Shown here: positions 50,301 to 62,300 of the stretch, piece by piece
How positions within the stretch are numbered: position 1 is the first letter of the stretch
Layout of the letters: every line of letters starts with the position of its first letter
NCBI GenBank assembly: GCA_002633005.1
Contig: NMRA01000022.1
Location: 1,358,518 to 1,422,517 of the forward strand
Direction: 5' to 3'
DNA from: Phoronis australis
Taxonomy: Eukaryota; Phoronida; Phoronidae
DNA: 64,000 bases
Notes under the pieces: generated by a model
The model's input: the letters and a program-made list of their open reading frames with translations, nothing else
Told to the model about the DNA's origin: nothing
The model's database searches: none
Translations under genes and position numbers: made by a program

Positions 50301-53300
50301 NNNNNNNNNNNNNNNNNNNNNNNNNNNNNNNNNNNNNNNNNNNNNNNNNNNNNNNNNNNNNNNNNNNNNNNNNNNNNNNNNNNNNNNNNNNNNNNNNNNN
50401 NNNNNNNNNNNNNNNNNNNNNNNNNNNNNNNNNNNNNNNNNNNNNNNNNNNNNNNNNNNNNNCGCCTATGGACCACTGAAAACCTTGGACTGAATTAATA
50501 CGCTCTGCAAAACTGTTGCTTTACAAATTTTGTCGAATTTTCGAAATACATGTATGAATGATTAAGTGCACATTTTCAAGGGCGCTTAGATGACCTACAT
50601 GTATGCTGCAAAAACGGAGACCCTAACAACAATTGTCCTGAACAGGGCCCTCAAATGGTAAACCATACACTGATACCGAGTTGCCAATGTTCTCTTGAAT
50701 TTTCTCTCTGATCAGAATTCGAAATCTTTCTTTTTTGTCCTTCCCCAGTCCCACACCTTTGTCGGTTGCCATGGTTTGACCCTGAGGCATGCAATGTTTT
50801 TGGGGGTTGGACTCGCCCTCCCCCCGCTTACTAAGTTCCTGATGCAAGGAGTCCATCTTTGGTCCAAGATCAATGTTGTGTTTCAACACGCACTCGTTGT
50901 ATACATGTAGCTTGAGCATTAAATTAAAGGTTTAAGAAACACAGGAGCATTTTTGCGCATTTAATTGTGCGTGTAAAAAGGCTTATGGATTCGTACTCAA
51001 TTTGTTGCTGCAACTTGTCTCATGGGCCTGTACCCGGCAAGTGACCACAAATGTGGACACTAACTCATCTATTGCGCAAGTCGACTGCAGCAAGGAGGCC
51101 AGTGAAAATGTAAGGAAGCACCAGGCTAGTGGGCGTGTGTGACAACTCGGATTTCTAGTCTCTTATTATGAAAACCATTGAATGGCAATCACCAGCACCT
51201 GCAAACAAGAATTTTGAAGTACAGTGTATGGAGAATTTCAACAAGGGTTAGTTGTAGACTTAGTCACGAAGTTGTCGACATTCCAGCCACGGTTACTGCC
51301 GGTCCTTCGAAGCAATTATAGCACATATACACGAATTTTTAAGAATGGCAAGGGTGCGTTTTGTGTTGACGGAAATGTCCATGGCGTCGAGGAATTTGAG
51401 GCATTTAATGATGAACAACTGTTGTGGCTTAATTTGAAAAAAAAATAGCAAAACTAACTTCCAAGTATGCATACTGTGGCGGAACTAAGAAAACGATTAT
51501 GGCAGTGCGAATTGTAGCAGAGCCACAAAGTGTGCTAAAATGGTAGAAAATTAGGCATAACAGTTCTGTAGCAGACAAAAGATTGTTTGGCGCAGGAGAA
51601 GGCCGATGTCTTCAATGCTCAGAAAAATTTCGGCAGGCAAGAGACTTGCTAAGAAAACGGCACAGTTGAGTCCGGGCTTTCTAAAGGAAGAACTGCAGCC
51701 AATTCCAATTATTCGGTGCAACTTCTCTCACCCGACGGCGTTGTTTCACGATACCGCAACCTCAAACAACGTCAAAGAAACGAAACGCGGAGGGTGAGAT
51801 ATTACAGAGTATTAATATTTATTATTGGATGCAGGTATCTACCTCAAAATGAATTTCCCACGGTCATTTTTATGCCGATAGCAATGTTTTCGTCAACTGA
51901 AGAAGAACAGGAATCATAGACAACCCGCGCGTTCCGTCTATGGTTCTGACACTTTTGTCAACACGATAGGTAGCCGCAGAAAGTTCGATGTTGACCTCAT
52001 TCTAATCTTCTTTGCAATCCACTGTCAGGGGACGAAAACAATTCAAAGTCCTCGAAATAGGGCTTGCTTAGCTGGAATTCAGAACTGCGGTCATGAGATT
52101 GTTTTCACCTCCTGATTGCGAAGCGATCGAGTTCGCTGTGATATCTTCATCAGCGCGTGCTCTCAGCGGGAGGTCACCGCTTTATTCACTCAAGGGCTTG
52201 ACCAGCAACTGACGAGAGTCTCAGAACTCCCATATGCAAATTTGATATGCAAATGAGGGAGTACTTGACTACTGCACCATCTATACATCGACGGAAAGGC
52301 TTAAATACCAGTGACTGCGTGTGGGAAGTTGCGATTGAGTGCGCTGAAGTCGAAATTTTCAAAGTACAATTACACCACTGTTTAAGGTTGCAAAGTGAGT
52401 TTTTTGATATCCTTCTATAGAAAAAGCTTTAATCTCTCTGATAAAATCATCTGTTTCCTTTTAAACGAAACATAAGTCCTGAAATTAATCCGGGGAAGGA
52501 GGCCAAAAACGGCGGTTTAGCTAGTTGCCCCTTCCTGGTTATCTCTTCCTGATGTTATGAACAAGAGGTATTGGAGCCTTAAAATTTTAATATTGTGACC
52601 TTAAACTATCCTGGGGCTCTGGAGTAAAATGTTTCAATGTCTATAGTGTGCAAAAGGTGTAACTGGAGAACTTGACTGACACTCACTCTTTGGCTTCAAA
52701 TTCCTGGTCGTTTTCTGCAAGCTTAGACAGATTCTGTAAAAAAGTGTCAGCAGCTTGATTGACGAGTTGAGCCACCTGAAATGAAAATACAGGCAAGTAG
52801 AGCCTTATATCTAAAGCAATATATAGGATCAGTTCAACCTAGTTTTCTGCCACCAAACTAGCTCTTGAAGCAGCCAACTCCACTCGTTCTGTTTTGTAAT
52901 CGTGTAAGAAGAGAAACCATCAGTTTCCATGGTAAAAATCACCTTTAAATGAACTCCAGAAAAAGCTATTTCCTATTTTTACGTAGATCTAGAAATACTA
53001 CAAATGTTGCATTATCTTTTGCACTTCACTTGTCACCCAAAATATAAATAGTGGACCGTTAGATGTATTATTGACAGATTAAGGCAGGGAGTGAAATCTG
53101 AGGGGCTGAAAAAAACAAAGCAAAATGTTACGTATTCTAGTATTGCTGACAATGACCATTCTTAGTTTTCCTGATGTAAACGTCGGACTCATGATACTAC
53201 GGACGTTTTTCCACCGTTCATCTTTAAGGTTCAGTAAATGGTGATCCATGGTCGTGCCAGTTGAAAAGGTCTGAAAGATAAGACGAGATTTGAGCAATAT

Positions 53301-56300
53301 TTGTTGCTTGTACGACGAAGAATGTTTCGAATGAGAAATTCTTATTTAGATTGGATGTACCGAAGTCACATAAGTAGCAAAGGTGGATACAATAGGGCTG
53401 TCCCGATTGCTCAGCGACATTAGAATCTCGCAGTATTTACACATGTACCTACGAAGACGCAATATTCGTTAAGTGCATTTGTAGCGCGTCATTAGATTTC
53501 CACATGCAGTCTGTCGTCATACTCTTTGCAAGTTTCTCTCGGATGCTTTACTGTATTCGTTCTGCCAATGCCAACGAAGTATGACTGCTTTCTTGTAGGC
53601 TAAAACTCCAAAGGGAGAAAGTTAGATACACTTGACAAATAACCGCGGATGCGTTATTGTAAAGTTCTTCGCCTTCCTGACATCAACCAAAAACAGGATG
53701 ATGTGGAGAGAGTGGATAAGCAAGTTCGTAGGGTTAATTTTGAACAGAGCAGAATCCCTAGTTCTTGAAATTATGCTTTCAATTTCGGTACTGATAAACG
53801 GGCTGAAATCGGGAATGTTTCCAGGCCCATAAACAACGAGCTTGTTTCAAAGGAGTGTTCTATCGCTGTGTAGTCGGGGACCACTATATTGTTTCCCAGG
53901 TCTCACAGTCCGGCACCAGACGGTTCAATCAGCCAGACGGTTTAATCAACCAGCCGGTATGTACATATACTCGAGACAGGGCGCATGGTACGGGTGCAGG
54001 CGCTTCCCCAACTGTAGCTTAAGTAAGTTTGAACCAGTTCTTTTCCGTAGTGTTTGTTACAAAATGGCAGGTACATGTACACTGGTAGCTGAGAGTAGTT
54101 GGTGTAGAAAATCAGAAGAGACGGGGTTGCCACGACCACGTGGGGAACGGAGACCATCTGTTCTAAATCCGACAAGGCCTACTCCTTTTCAAGGCCTACG
54201 AGTAGGACTGGAGAACGTGAAACTATGCACACCGCCCTTCACTCCTCCCTTAGAGAATATGAATACAAACCGAATATGAATACAAACCGACTATGAAAAG
54301 AAAGATTTTGTAAAGAGCAGGGGGCTGCTTTCATATAGATATTTTACCGAGAAGGGGCAGATCCATACAGCGGGTCCACGGATTTTAGACCCCCTGCTCG
54401 TCCACTTTCTGTATTATTGCATTGAAGNTGTGTGCGTGCGAATGTGTGTGTGTGCATGTGATGCGGGTGAATGCGTACGTGCGCGGGCGCGTGTGTGTTC
54501 ATTGTCACAATGCTCTCCTCATCACCTAAGGACGAGCACACATGAAGCACATAGCTTACGTCTGAAGCAAAAGAACCCATGGAGATTTTGCATGGCAAGA
54601 CGGTGAGGTGAATTTTTCACTCGGTGGCTTTCTGTGAACTGAGCTATAGCTCACTTGAGAACTGCAACTCAGCTGGCACCTTCGCGTTTACGGACGCCGT
54701 AACAAGCAACTGTTTACGAGATAACACGACGTGTCTTACCTGTCTGTTAATGAAATGGTGTGACTGCTTCGTCATAATTTCCCGAATTAACTCTGGATCT
54801 GCCACTAGCATTACTCTACTTGAGCTGTAACTAAGTCTGCAATACAAAGTCACGGTGTACATGTACATGGATATGATGCTTAGGACTTGATCGACTAGCC
54901 TGAAATTTAGCCAAATATCTAAAAAATACATAATTTAACTCAGCAAAATTAAATATTGAGATTAGAAGCTCCGTAGATTTTGATTTTTGACTTTATGCCA
55001 GTACGCCATTAATTAGTTCACAAAACCTTGTTTTTCACGAAAATTCAGCAAAAAAGGTACATTCACTGCAAACGTTGGGGATCAATCCCATGACCAAATT
55101 TCGTATGGTATAGATGTTCTAGAAAAATCAAAAACGCTTTTTCAGTTCTTTAAATAATCGTTTCGTTTTTGTTTTATGCATTGCTGGTTTGTCATTTATG
55201 TTTTTGTAGTAGAAAGAAGCAGAAACGTATAAAGCAAATGTAAAATATATTGACAGGAATTAGGAATGACGTCACAAAAGGATGACGTCATAGAAAACTA
55301 TAACATCACAACACCTCCCCGTCTTATTGAGCGAAAGCTTGTCTTTTTTAAGTCTCTCGGACCTTCCCAAGTTCTGTGGCCCATACTCATTTTCCGTTGG
55401 AAGTCGTGGGTTTGGGCGTTTCTTCTTTTCCGATTTTCTCGTTTGCATCTCTGTTGCCGTAGTTGAATTCTCTTCATTCCTTGCTTGTCTGTCATCTGCA
55501 TCGGATTCTCCAATTAACAAAAATGTGGTATCTCCAGGATCTGTATCTTCTTCAGAACAATACCTTGGTCTCAACTGATCGATATGACGATGCCGGATTG
55601 GACCACTTGGCATGACTTTCACTTTGACAGAACGTGGATCCATTACTCGGGTCACAGCAGCAGGTACCAAGCGAGGGTTCCTACTTTAACGAGACCCATA
55701 GCACAAGGCATAACATGGCTTTCTAATGGTATACATGTGAATCTTTGACACTGTTTGATCGGACTCAGCAATTTGTGGTTTCGCAGCATTTCTTAACTGC
55801 TTCCCTTGCGCTGCATGAGCAGGTGAAAGACGTAAGCTTTCTAACTTACACAGAATTTGTTTTCCATTTAAGAGTTCGCTTGGAGAATAACCAGAATCCA
55901 GAGGTGTACGACGATATTGCAATAAAAAGGCTTGTAACGCTGCTTTTGGCAACAAAGAAGATTTCCGCAGATATTGCTTGACAGACTGTACCAAACGCTC
56001 TGCAGCTCTATTTGTAGCTGGATGGTAGGGGACACCTGTAAGGTGTACAATACCACGTTCTTGGCACCAAGCCTGGAATTCTTCAGAATAAAATGTTGCT
56101 GCTTTATCAGTTATTAACGTGAGAATATAACCAAAGTGCGCAAATTCTCTTTCAAGCAATTTCGTTGTTTTTGTTGACAGTGCACATGTTGGCTGTATAA
56201 ATGGGTATTTAGAATACGCATCTACCATGACCAACCAGTTTGTTCCAAGAAAGTTGATGACATGATCAACATGAACACGGCTCCATGGCTTTTCGGGTAT

Positions 56301-59300
56301 CATCCATGGATGAATAGCTGCTTTCGGTGATCTGCTTTGATGTTCAGCACAAGCCAAGAAACCACTTTCCGTGTTAGTTGCTTCATTCTCTGCATTCCGA
56401 AATGGCCAATATGAAGCAGATCCAACACCTGTTTTCCTAATCTCTTTGCAATAACCATCCGTGTACGATGAAAAAGACATCCATTTTCTGTGGTCAAGGT
56501 ATCTTTTAATTTTCTGAAATATTTCAATTTTTCAAAAACCATAGAAACTGGCCAACCTTCTATGGCATATCTCATTGCTTTAGAAATGTCAGAATCCTTG
56601 CTAGATTCTTTATTAAGCAATTTAGAGTTAACAGGGTTCAATTGTAGACTTACTTGTTTAACAGAACAGGCCACATTCACGTCTGCTTGTGTTTCCTCCC
56701 TGTCGAATTTTGGGTAAGCGACTCAATGCATATGCATTAGAATGATCAGATGTTTTCCGATACTCTATTGTGTATTAATACTGGCTAAGATGTAACGCCC
56801 TTTGAGTGTTCGTGAGAATTTTTGAAACGTTGGCAATCGAACGTTCATTACCATAAGGATAGCGATGAAATAGAACGGCTCCAATCCCAACATTAGAAGC
56901 ATCACATGAAATTCCCAACTGTTGAGCCCGAACTGCATCTGTACACAGTATTTCTTTTAAACGATGAAAAACTGCATTCTCCTCAGCTCCCCATTTCCAT
57001 GGCCCATCTTTGCGCGTGAAATGACTCAGAGGAGCAATCAAGGCAGACAAGTTCGGAATGAACTTTCCGTAAAATGGAACAGATCCAAGGAACGAACGTA
57101 GATGGGAAACATCTGATGGGGCTGGCATTTTCAAAACAGCATCAACTTTGTTACCTTTTTAATGCCATCGCGTGAAAGCATGTGACCTAAGTATTCTACA
57201 GTTTGCTAACCAAATGAGCATTTTTCCAAGCGACATCTCATTCCATTGTCTTGCAAACGCTGGAGTAGGTTTTGTACATCCTGAAGATGTTCTTCTGGGA
57301 TGCGACCGTTTACTAAAATATCATCCAAGTATAAAACCACGCCATAATATCATGGAAATAACCAGGGGCTGAGCTAATACCAAATGGCAATCCCTTTTGT
57401 AGAACTCCACGATATGTGGATAGTGCCAGACGTCTCTGACTTTCCGACGAGAATTCCATCTGATTATACGCATCAGCCAAATCAATTTTCGTGAACTAAA
57501 TGCCGCCACTGAGCTTTCGCATAAGATATTCAGGCAGGGGTAGCGGATGACGATGAGTTTCAAGCTGAGGATTTATCGATACTGAGCTATCTCCGCATAC
57601 TCTTAATTTCCGTTTATTTTGACCAAGAAGCGGTGCTTTTCTTATAGGGACAACTGGTGCTCCATACTCCTCGAATTGTGTAAGTTCCCAAATTCCACGA
57701 TTAATACCAGCATCATATGCCAGATTCAAGTCACCCAGTAATGCAAAAGGTACTGTGCCAGGTTTGCAAAATATTGGTTGGACACGAGGCTTGAATTTTA
57801 CATTTAATTCGAAACCTTTTAAACATCCCAGTTCAGGTTTTAATAGGCCTGGAAATTCATCGCAGATGATTTTGCACTCGTGCTGAAACTCTACATCGCT
57901 TTTCTTGTTCTCATGACAAACAATACCAACTTTGTCATTTTGGTTGTCATCACGCAAAATGGAATTCCTACAGAGTGCAGTGACATCAATCTTTAGCTAT
58001 CGAACTGCCGTTCGGCAAACAATATTCAAATCGTGTTTGCTTACTACTAATTCAATGTTTGCTGTATGCTGCGAATCGGACTGTAATGTTGCGTTTGTAC
58101 TGAAAATTCCCAAAACTGGTAATGGTTTTTTATTTGCAGCGAAATACTGACTGTGTGATAGAGATAAAACAGGTTTTCCAAGTTTAAACCAAACCTTCAC
58201 CGAAACGAAATTGTCTGGTGATCCATTATCTACGTCAAATATCTGTTTTTTGCCGCATATGTGAACAACAATCTGAATTGGATCTCGATCCGAAATGTGA
58301 TTAACTTTGTGTTCTGGCCTTGCTAAAATACTGCTTACTTTATCCCTAACCTTTCTTTTGTTTAGACATACATCCTCTATATAACCTTTCTTGTGACAGA
58401 AACGGCATTCAGTCTCTTTAAGACGACAACCCCTTGCCGCGTGCTGGTCTTTTTTCCACAACGGGGACACGTTCCTTTTGGAAAACCCCTGTGCTTTTCC
58501 CTGCCTGACTTCTTCCCTCATTTTCTTTTGTAACTTAAGCACTGGATCTCCGTAAACCGTTTCTTTTGCAACTTTGGACGCCTCTTCAATTTTTGTTACT
58601 ATTTCTATGGCTTTCTTAAAAGATAATTCGTCATATTTTATTTTGAAAAGGGCTTTTCGGATCGCCTCATTATTAATTGAAAAGATAAATCTAGTTCTCA
58701 TAGCTTCATCCTGAGGATCCTTTATTGTTGGAAAATCACATTTTGCAGCGTCTTGTCGAATACGAGCTGCCAGCTCCTGTATTGTCTCACCTGGCTGTCT
58801 TCTTGTGTTAAACCAAAATCTGAATCGCTCCCGGACTACAAAATACTCCGAATGGAATTGATTCTCCATAACTGTTGTAATTTCATTTTCGGTTGGTTGA
58901 TATCTTTGGAAGGTGTCTGCTACTCTGCCAAAGTTGCGAGCAACTTATAAACTGTAGACGTCTGATTCGTCAAGAAAGTTTGTGAAAGTTTTTCCGTAGT
59001 TATGGAGTATGCCCCTGCAAACGTTTCGAATCTGGACCAATATTCCTTCCAGAGTTCCACTGAACAGTCAAACGCACCAAAAATTTGGCGTAGATGTCGT
59101 TGGTTGGTGCATCAGCTTGCTAGTGATCATCTCAGCAAAACGCTGATGATTCTCTTGCTGTTGGTTGATTTGTTGTTGCAATAACAAAATAATGCCAGCC
59201 AACTCACCTATCTTTTTTAAATATCCTGCCGACTACGCCAAAATCTGTTATGTTTTTGTAATAGAAAGAAGCAGAAACGTAAAAAGAAATGTAAAATATG

Positions 59301-62300
59301 TTGACAGGAATTAAGAATGACGTCACAAAAGGATGACGTCATATTAAACTATAACATCACAACAGAAGAAGTAAAAAATAAACAAAGTGTGGCTAAGGAA
59401 CGAGTCAGCCAATCAGTTCGATTTCTGGCTCAGAAACTATATCCCCTGCCCTAACTTGTGGACTAATAACTGAAGATGCAAACAGAGATAGTTTGACCAC
59501 AAACTGTATGAGACATTGAGATGAGGACCATAAGCCAAAGCTTGGTTTCACCAGTGTCAGTATTGTGGTTTAACCACTGAGGTCTGTTTCATGAAAAGTG
59601 GCTTAGGACGTACTAAGTCACAAATCCGGTCTTACGCTCCAGGCAAATATTCTAAAAAATAATTAAAACTCGTTTTAGCAGCAGTCCAAAGTATCCCAGG
59701 ACATACATATAACTGGCATTTACTGAGATAATATCTCTACAAATATTTCCAGACTATGTTACGCCTATAATCTCTTGCCTGAACCTTTTCAATTTGAAGT
59801 GGGATCGTAAATACCACATTTCTGAAAACAGACCTTGGAGCGCAACAGATCTCGCGTAAACGTCTCTCACACGTTACTTGCTACAACGGCCGCTTGGTAA
59901 GGAATTTACATGTAGACGTAAACTCTAGTGAAAGCACATTTCATACAGATCCAGCGGATGAAATACTTGGTTTAAAAATCTCTCCTGCCTGCATGAGGCA
60001 CGACTCTAACTTACATGAAGAAAGTTTTACTCACCCCACGACTTTGCCGTACTTCTCGATCCAATTCATGTGGCATTGTATTATTCCCTTTAAATACAGA
60101 GGAGTGAACAATAGTTGTAGTAACACAATGATAATAGACAACGAATCAGTGTACCAATCAGCACCACTGTATTATTCCCTTTAAATACAGAGGAGTGAAC
60201 AATAGTTGTAGTAACACAATGATACTAGACAACGAATCACTGTACCAATCAGCACCACTGTATTATTCCCTTTAAATACAGAGGAGTGAACAATAGTTGT
60301 AGTAACACAATGATACTAGACAACGAATCAGTGTACCAATCAGCACCACTGAGCTCAACTGTCTTGTGGAACCATCGAACCACACGTCCTAACAACGACG
60401 TCAAACGAACGAACAAATCATATGCAGGAACCGCAATCGGAACTACAATTTCCATGTGGTTCGTACGGATGATTCGATGATGGTACAGTGTACGTATGAT
60501 TTTTGTAAGAGGATTGCTTAACCGTGCGAATGCATGAGTTTTTTTGTACGTCAGGTTGATGTCATGGCTCGAACGATTCAATGATTCGACCTAATGTTTC
60601 GGAGGCTCAAGTGTATAATTTGCCTCTTGCACAGGTTCAATTTCTACCCTTGTATCAATGTCGAAATAAATAATTACGCAGTTTAACACAAAAGTGGAAA
60701 AGGTCTGTGGTTGGAGTTTGTGTTAATCGCAAAGACGCAAGACCATGAATAGAGGTAATTTTATGGTCTAGTTAAAATAACCTCATCAAACGAACCGAGT
60801 GACGAAATAGAAACATCCGCGATTTGTCTTCTTGAGTCCGGGAAACAAAAATATTTGATATTTTCCTGCGAAATGATTTTCAAAGGGTTTTCGAAATAAG
60901 CGGATATGACCAAGACTTGCTAAAAGAACTAAATGTACATCAGTGTCCTTGATATTAAGTTCTACTTACAGTTTTGACAACGTAGGGTAAATGTCCCAGG
61001 AAAGGGAACGGTAGAGGACCAGGCTGTCCTTCTCGGCGGGAGGGGTTGTGCACGCAAGCCATGTAGAAGTAGCTGAAATTGAAATGAGGCTGTGTTCGAT
61101 AGGATTTTATTCATACTGTATGAATACAGGACAGTATCATAAACAAAAGTCGTCGACAGTAGAAAGATGCACTCCGAAAAGGCGCAACCACAATTTCTGG
61201 GATTCACATTTCCCGAACAAAAATTTTAAGCACCGATTTGTCTGACAACAGACCGCATTTTACACTTCAGTCCATCACTCATGCCAGTTTGTTTGCGTAA
61301 AGAGAATTCGACTAGCCAATCAGAAATGCCGGTGTACAAGAATTTCCTGAGGAAAATTAAGTAATACCTGCGTGCTGGCTCTGACCAACTAGCGGCACGC
61401 AGGAAACTAGCGAGCCAATGCGCCAGCACACTTCCACGTATAACAACATGTAAGGGACATCCTTGTTTATGGTCCACAGCGTTTGCGCGCCAACATGCTT
61501 CTTTCCGTAATGCTTATTACATGCTTTATATTCTGTGCAACCAGTTCATAGCAAAAGTTGTTTTTAAAATAGTCTTCAGTCGCCCAAAAGACCACATCCA
61601 TTTTTCGTGTTGGTATTAACCACGAGATTGCTTTGGAAATCGTCTAACTTTTAATGTTTGACAAAGAGAGATATATGAGTTTCTGAGTGATTCACTAAGG
61701 CTTCGATTAAAATGTGCATCTGACCAACAGCTTCTGTATCTTCATCGTCATTCAGAAAAAAATGAAGTAAATTTCTTCCTTGCACAGTGGAGCAGACAAC
61801 GGAAACGGAGTGGTAGTGCGCTGCACCACTGCCGGTCGCCTGGGATCTTACACACCTATCGACTGTGGGATCGCCAAAACTTAGCGGTGGTCTGAATCGT
61901 ACACTTGAAATTGGGTCTGAGCCCCCTTCCCTTACACAAACGCTCACACACAAACTAAAACTGCACACATTGATAAATCTTGTTTCAGCCGTATAATGTT
62001 AATAACCGGGATTAATTAATAAACTCAACATTTCCTCATGTTCTTGCTGTTTTTATGCCGCAGGCCAAAGGGGGGGGGGCTACCCCTAAGTCCGCCTACT
62101 CTGAGGTACGATGTTGCATATACAAGTGAAGGCATAAACTATGTTTTAGTGTACTGGGTGGTTTCTACACCCCTTTCGTTACTATTCACAGTTATTGCTT
62201 TATACAAACGCAGTCTTTGTATAGGCCAATGATCGCCACATTGACGTGACCTGGGCAAATCACTGGTGCACTGTAACCAGACCTTTCTTCTTCCCGTGCT

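Larger units (their letters stand above)
48713..52558. mobile_element. Possible larger element bounded by a 34-37 bp inverted repeat
   Basis: At the left, CATGTTATCAGGAAGAGATA then ACCAGGAAGGGACAACT (from about 48715). At the right, the reverse complement of 52522-52558 reads CATAACATCAGGAAGAGATA then ACCAGGAAGGGGCAACT. It contains an 870-N gap, so any transposase may be hidden. The left end abuts the 47620-48712 element. GAACAAGAGGTATTG occurs at 47583-47597 and again at 52559-52573, flanking both together. Visible frames (50623-50919 minus, 51224-51448 plus, 51606-51797 plus) match no family I know. Confidence 0.4.
55190..59364 (-). mobile_element. Decayed Ty3/gypsy LTR retrotransposon, Mag-like
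   Basis: A 4.2-kb element on the minus strand inside P450 intron 3, in the same sense as the gene. In element order: 5' LTR 59246-59364, primer-binding site 59223-59240, gag with protease 58869-57997, reverse transcriptase about 57957-57150, RNase H 57134-56775, integrase 56680-55686 with a C-terminal tail to about 55500, polypurine tract 55323-55314, and 3' LTR 55313-55190. The order RT-RNase H-integrase defines Ty3/gypsy. The short LTRs and serine-tRNA priming fit the Mag clade; this is inference. Frameshifts and stops between and within domains make it non-functional. No matching target duplication was found: ACTTC flanks one end and AACCA the other on the minus strand. Confidence 0.9.

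Noticed and set aside
49382-50493. Long open frames of 311 and 364 aa
   Set aside because: They consist almost wholly of Ns in the assembly gap.
48990-52400. Histone H2B gene cluster suggested by octamer motifs
   Set aside because: No histone coding sequence or 3' stem-loop on either side; only promoter-like motifs are present.
53842-54279. 145-aa plus-strand open frame
   Set aside because: Antisense to P450 intron sequence, no family pattern, Arg/Pro/Ser-rich random-like sequence.
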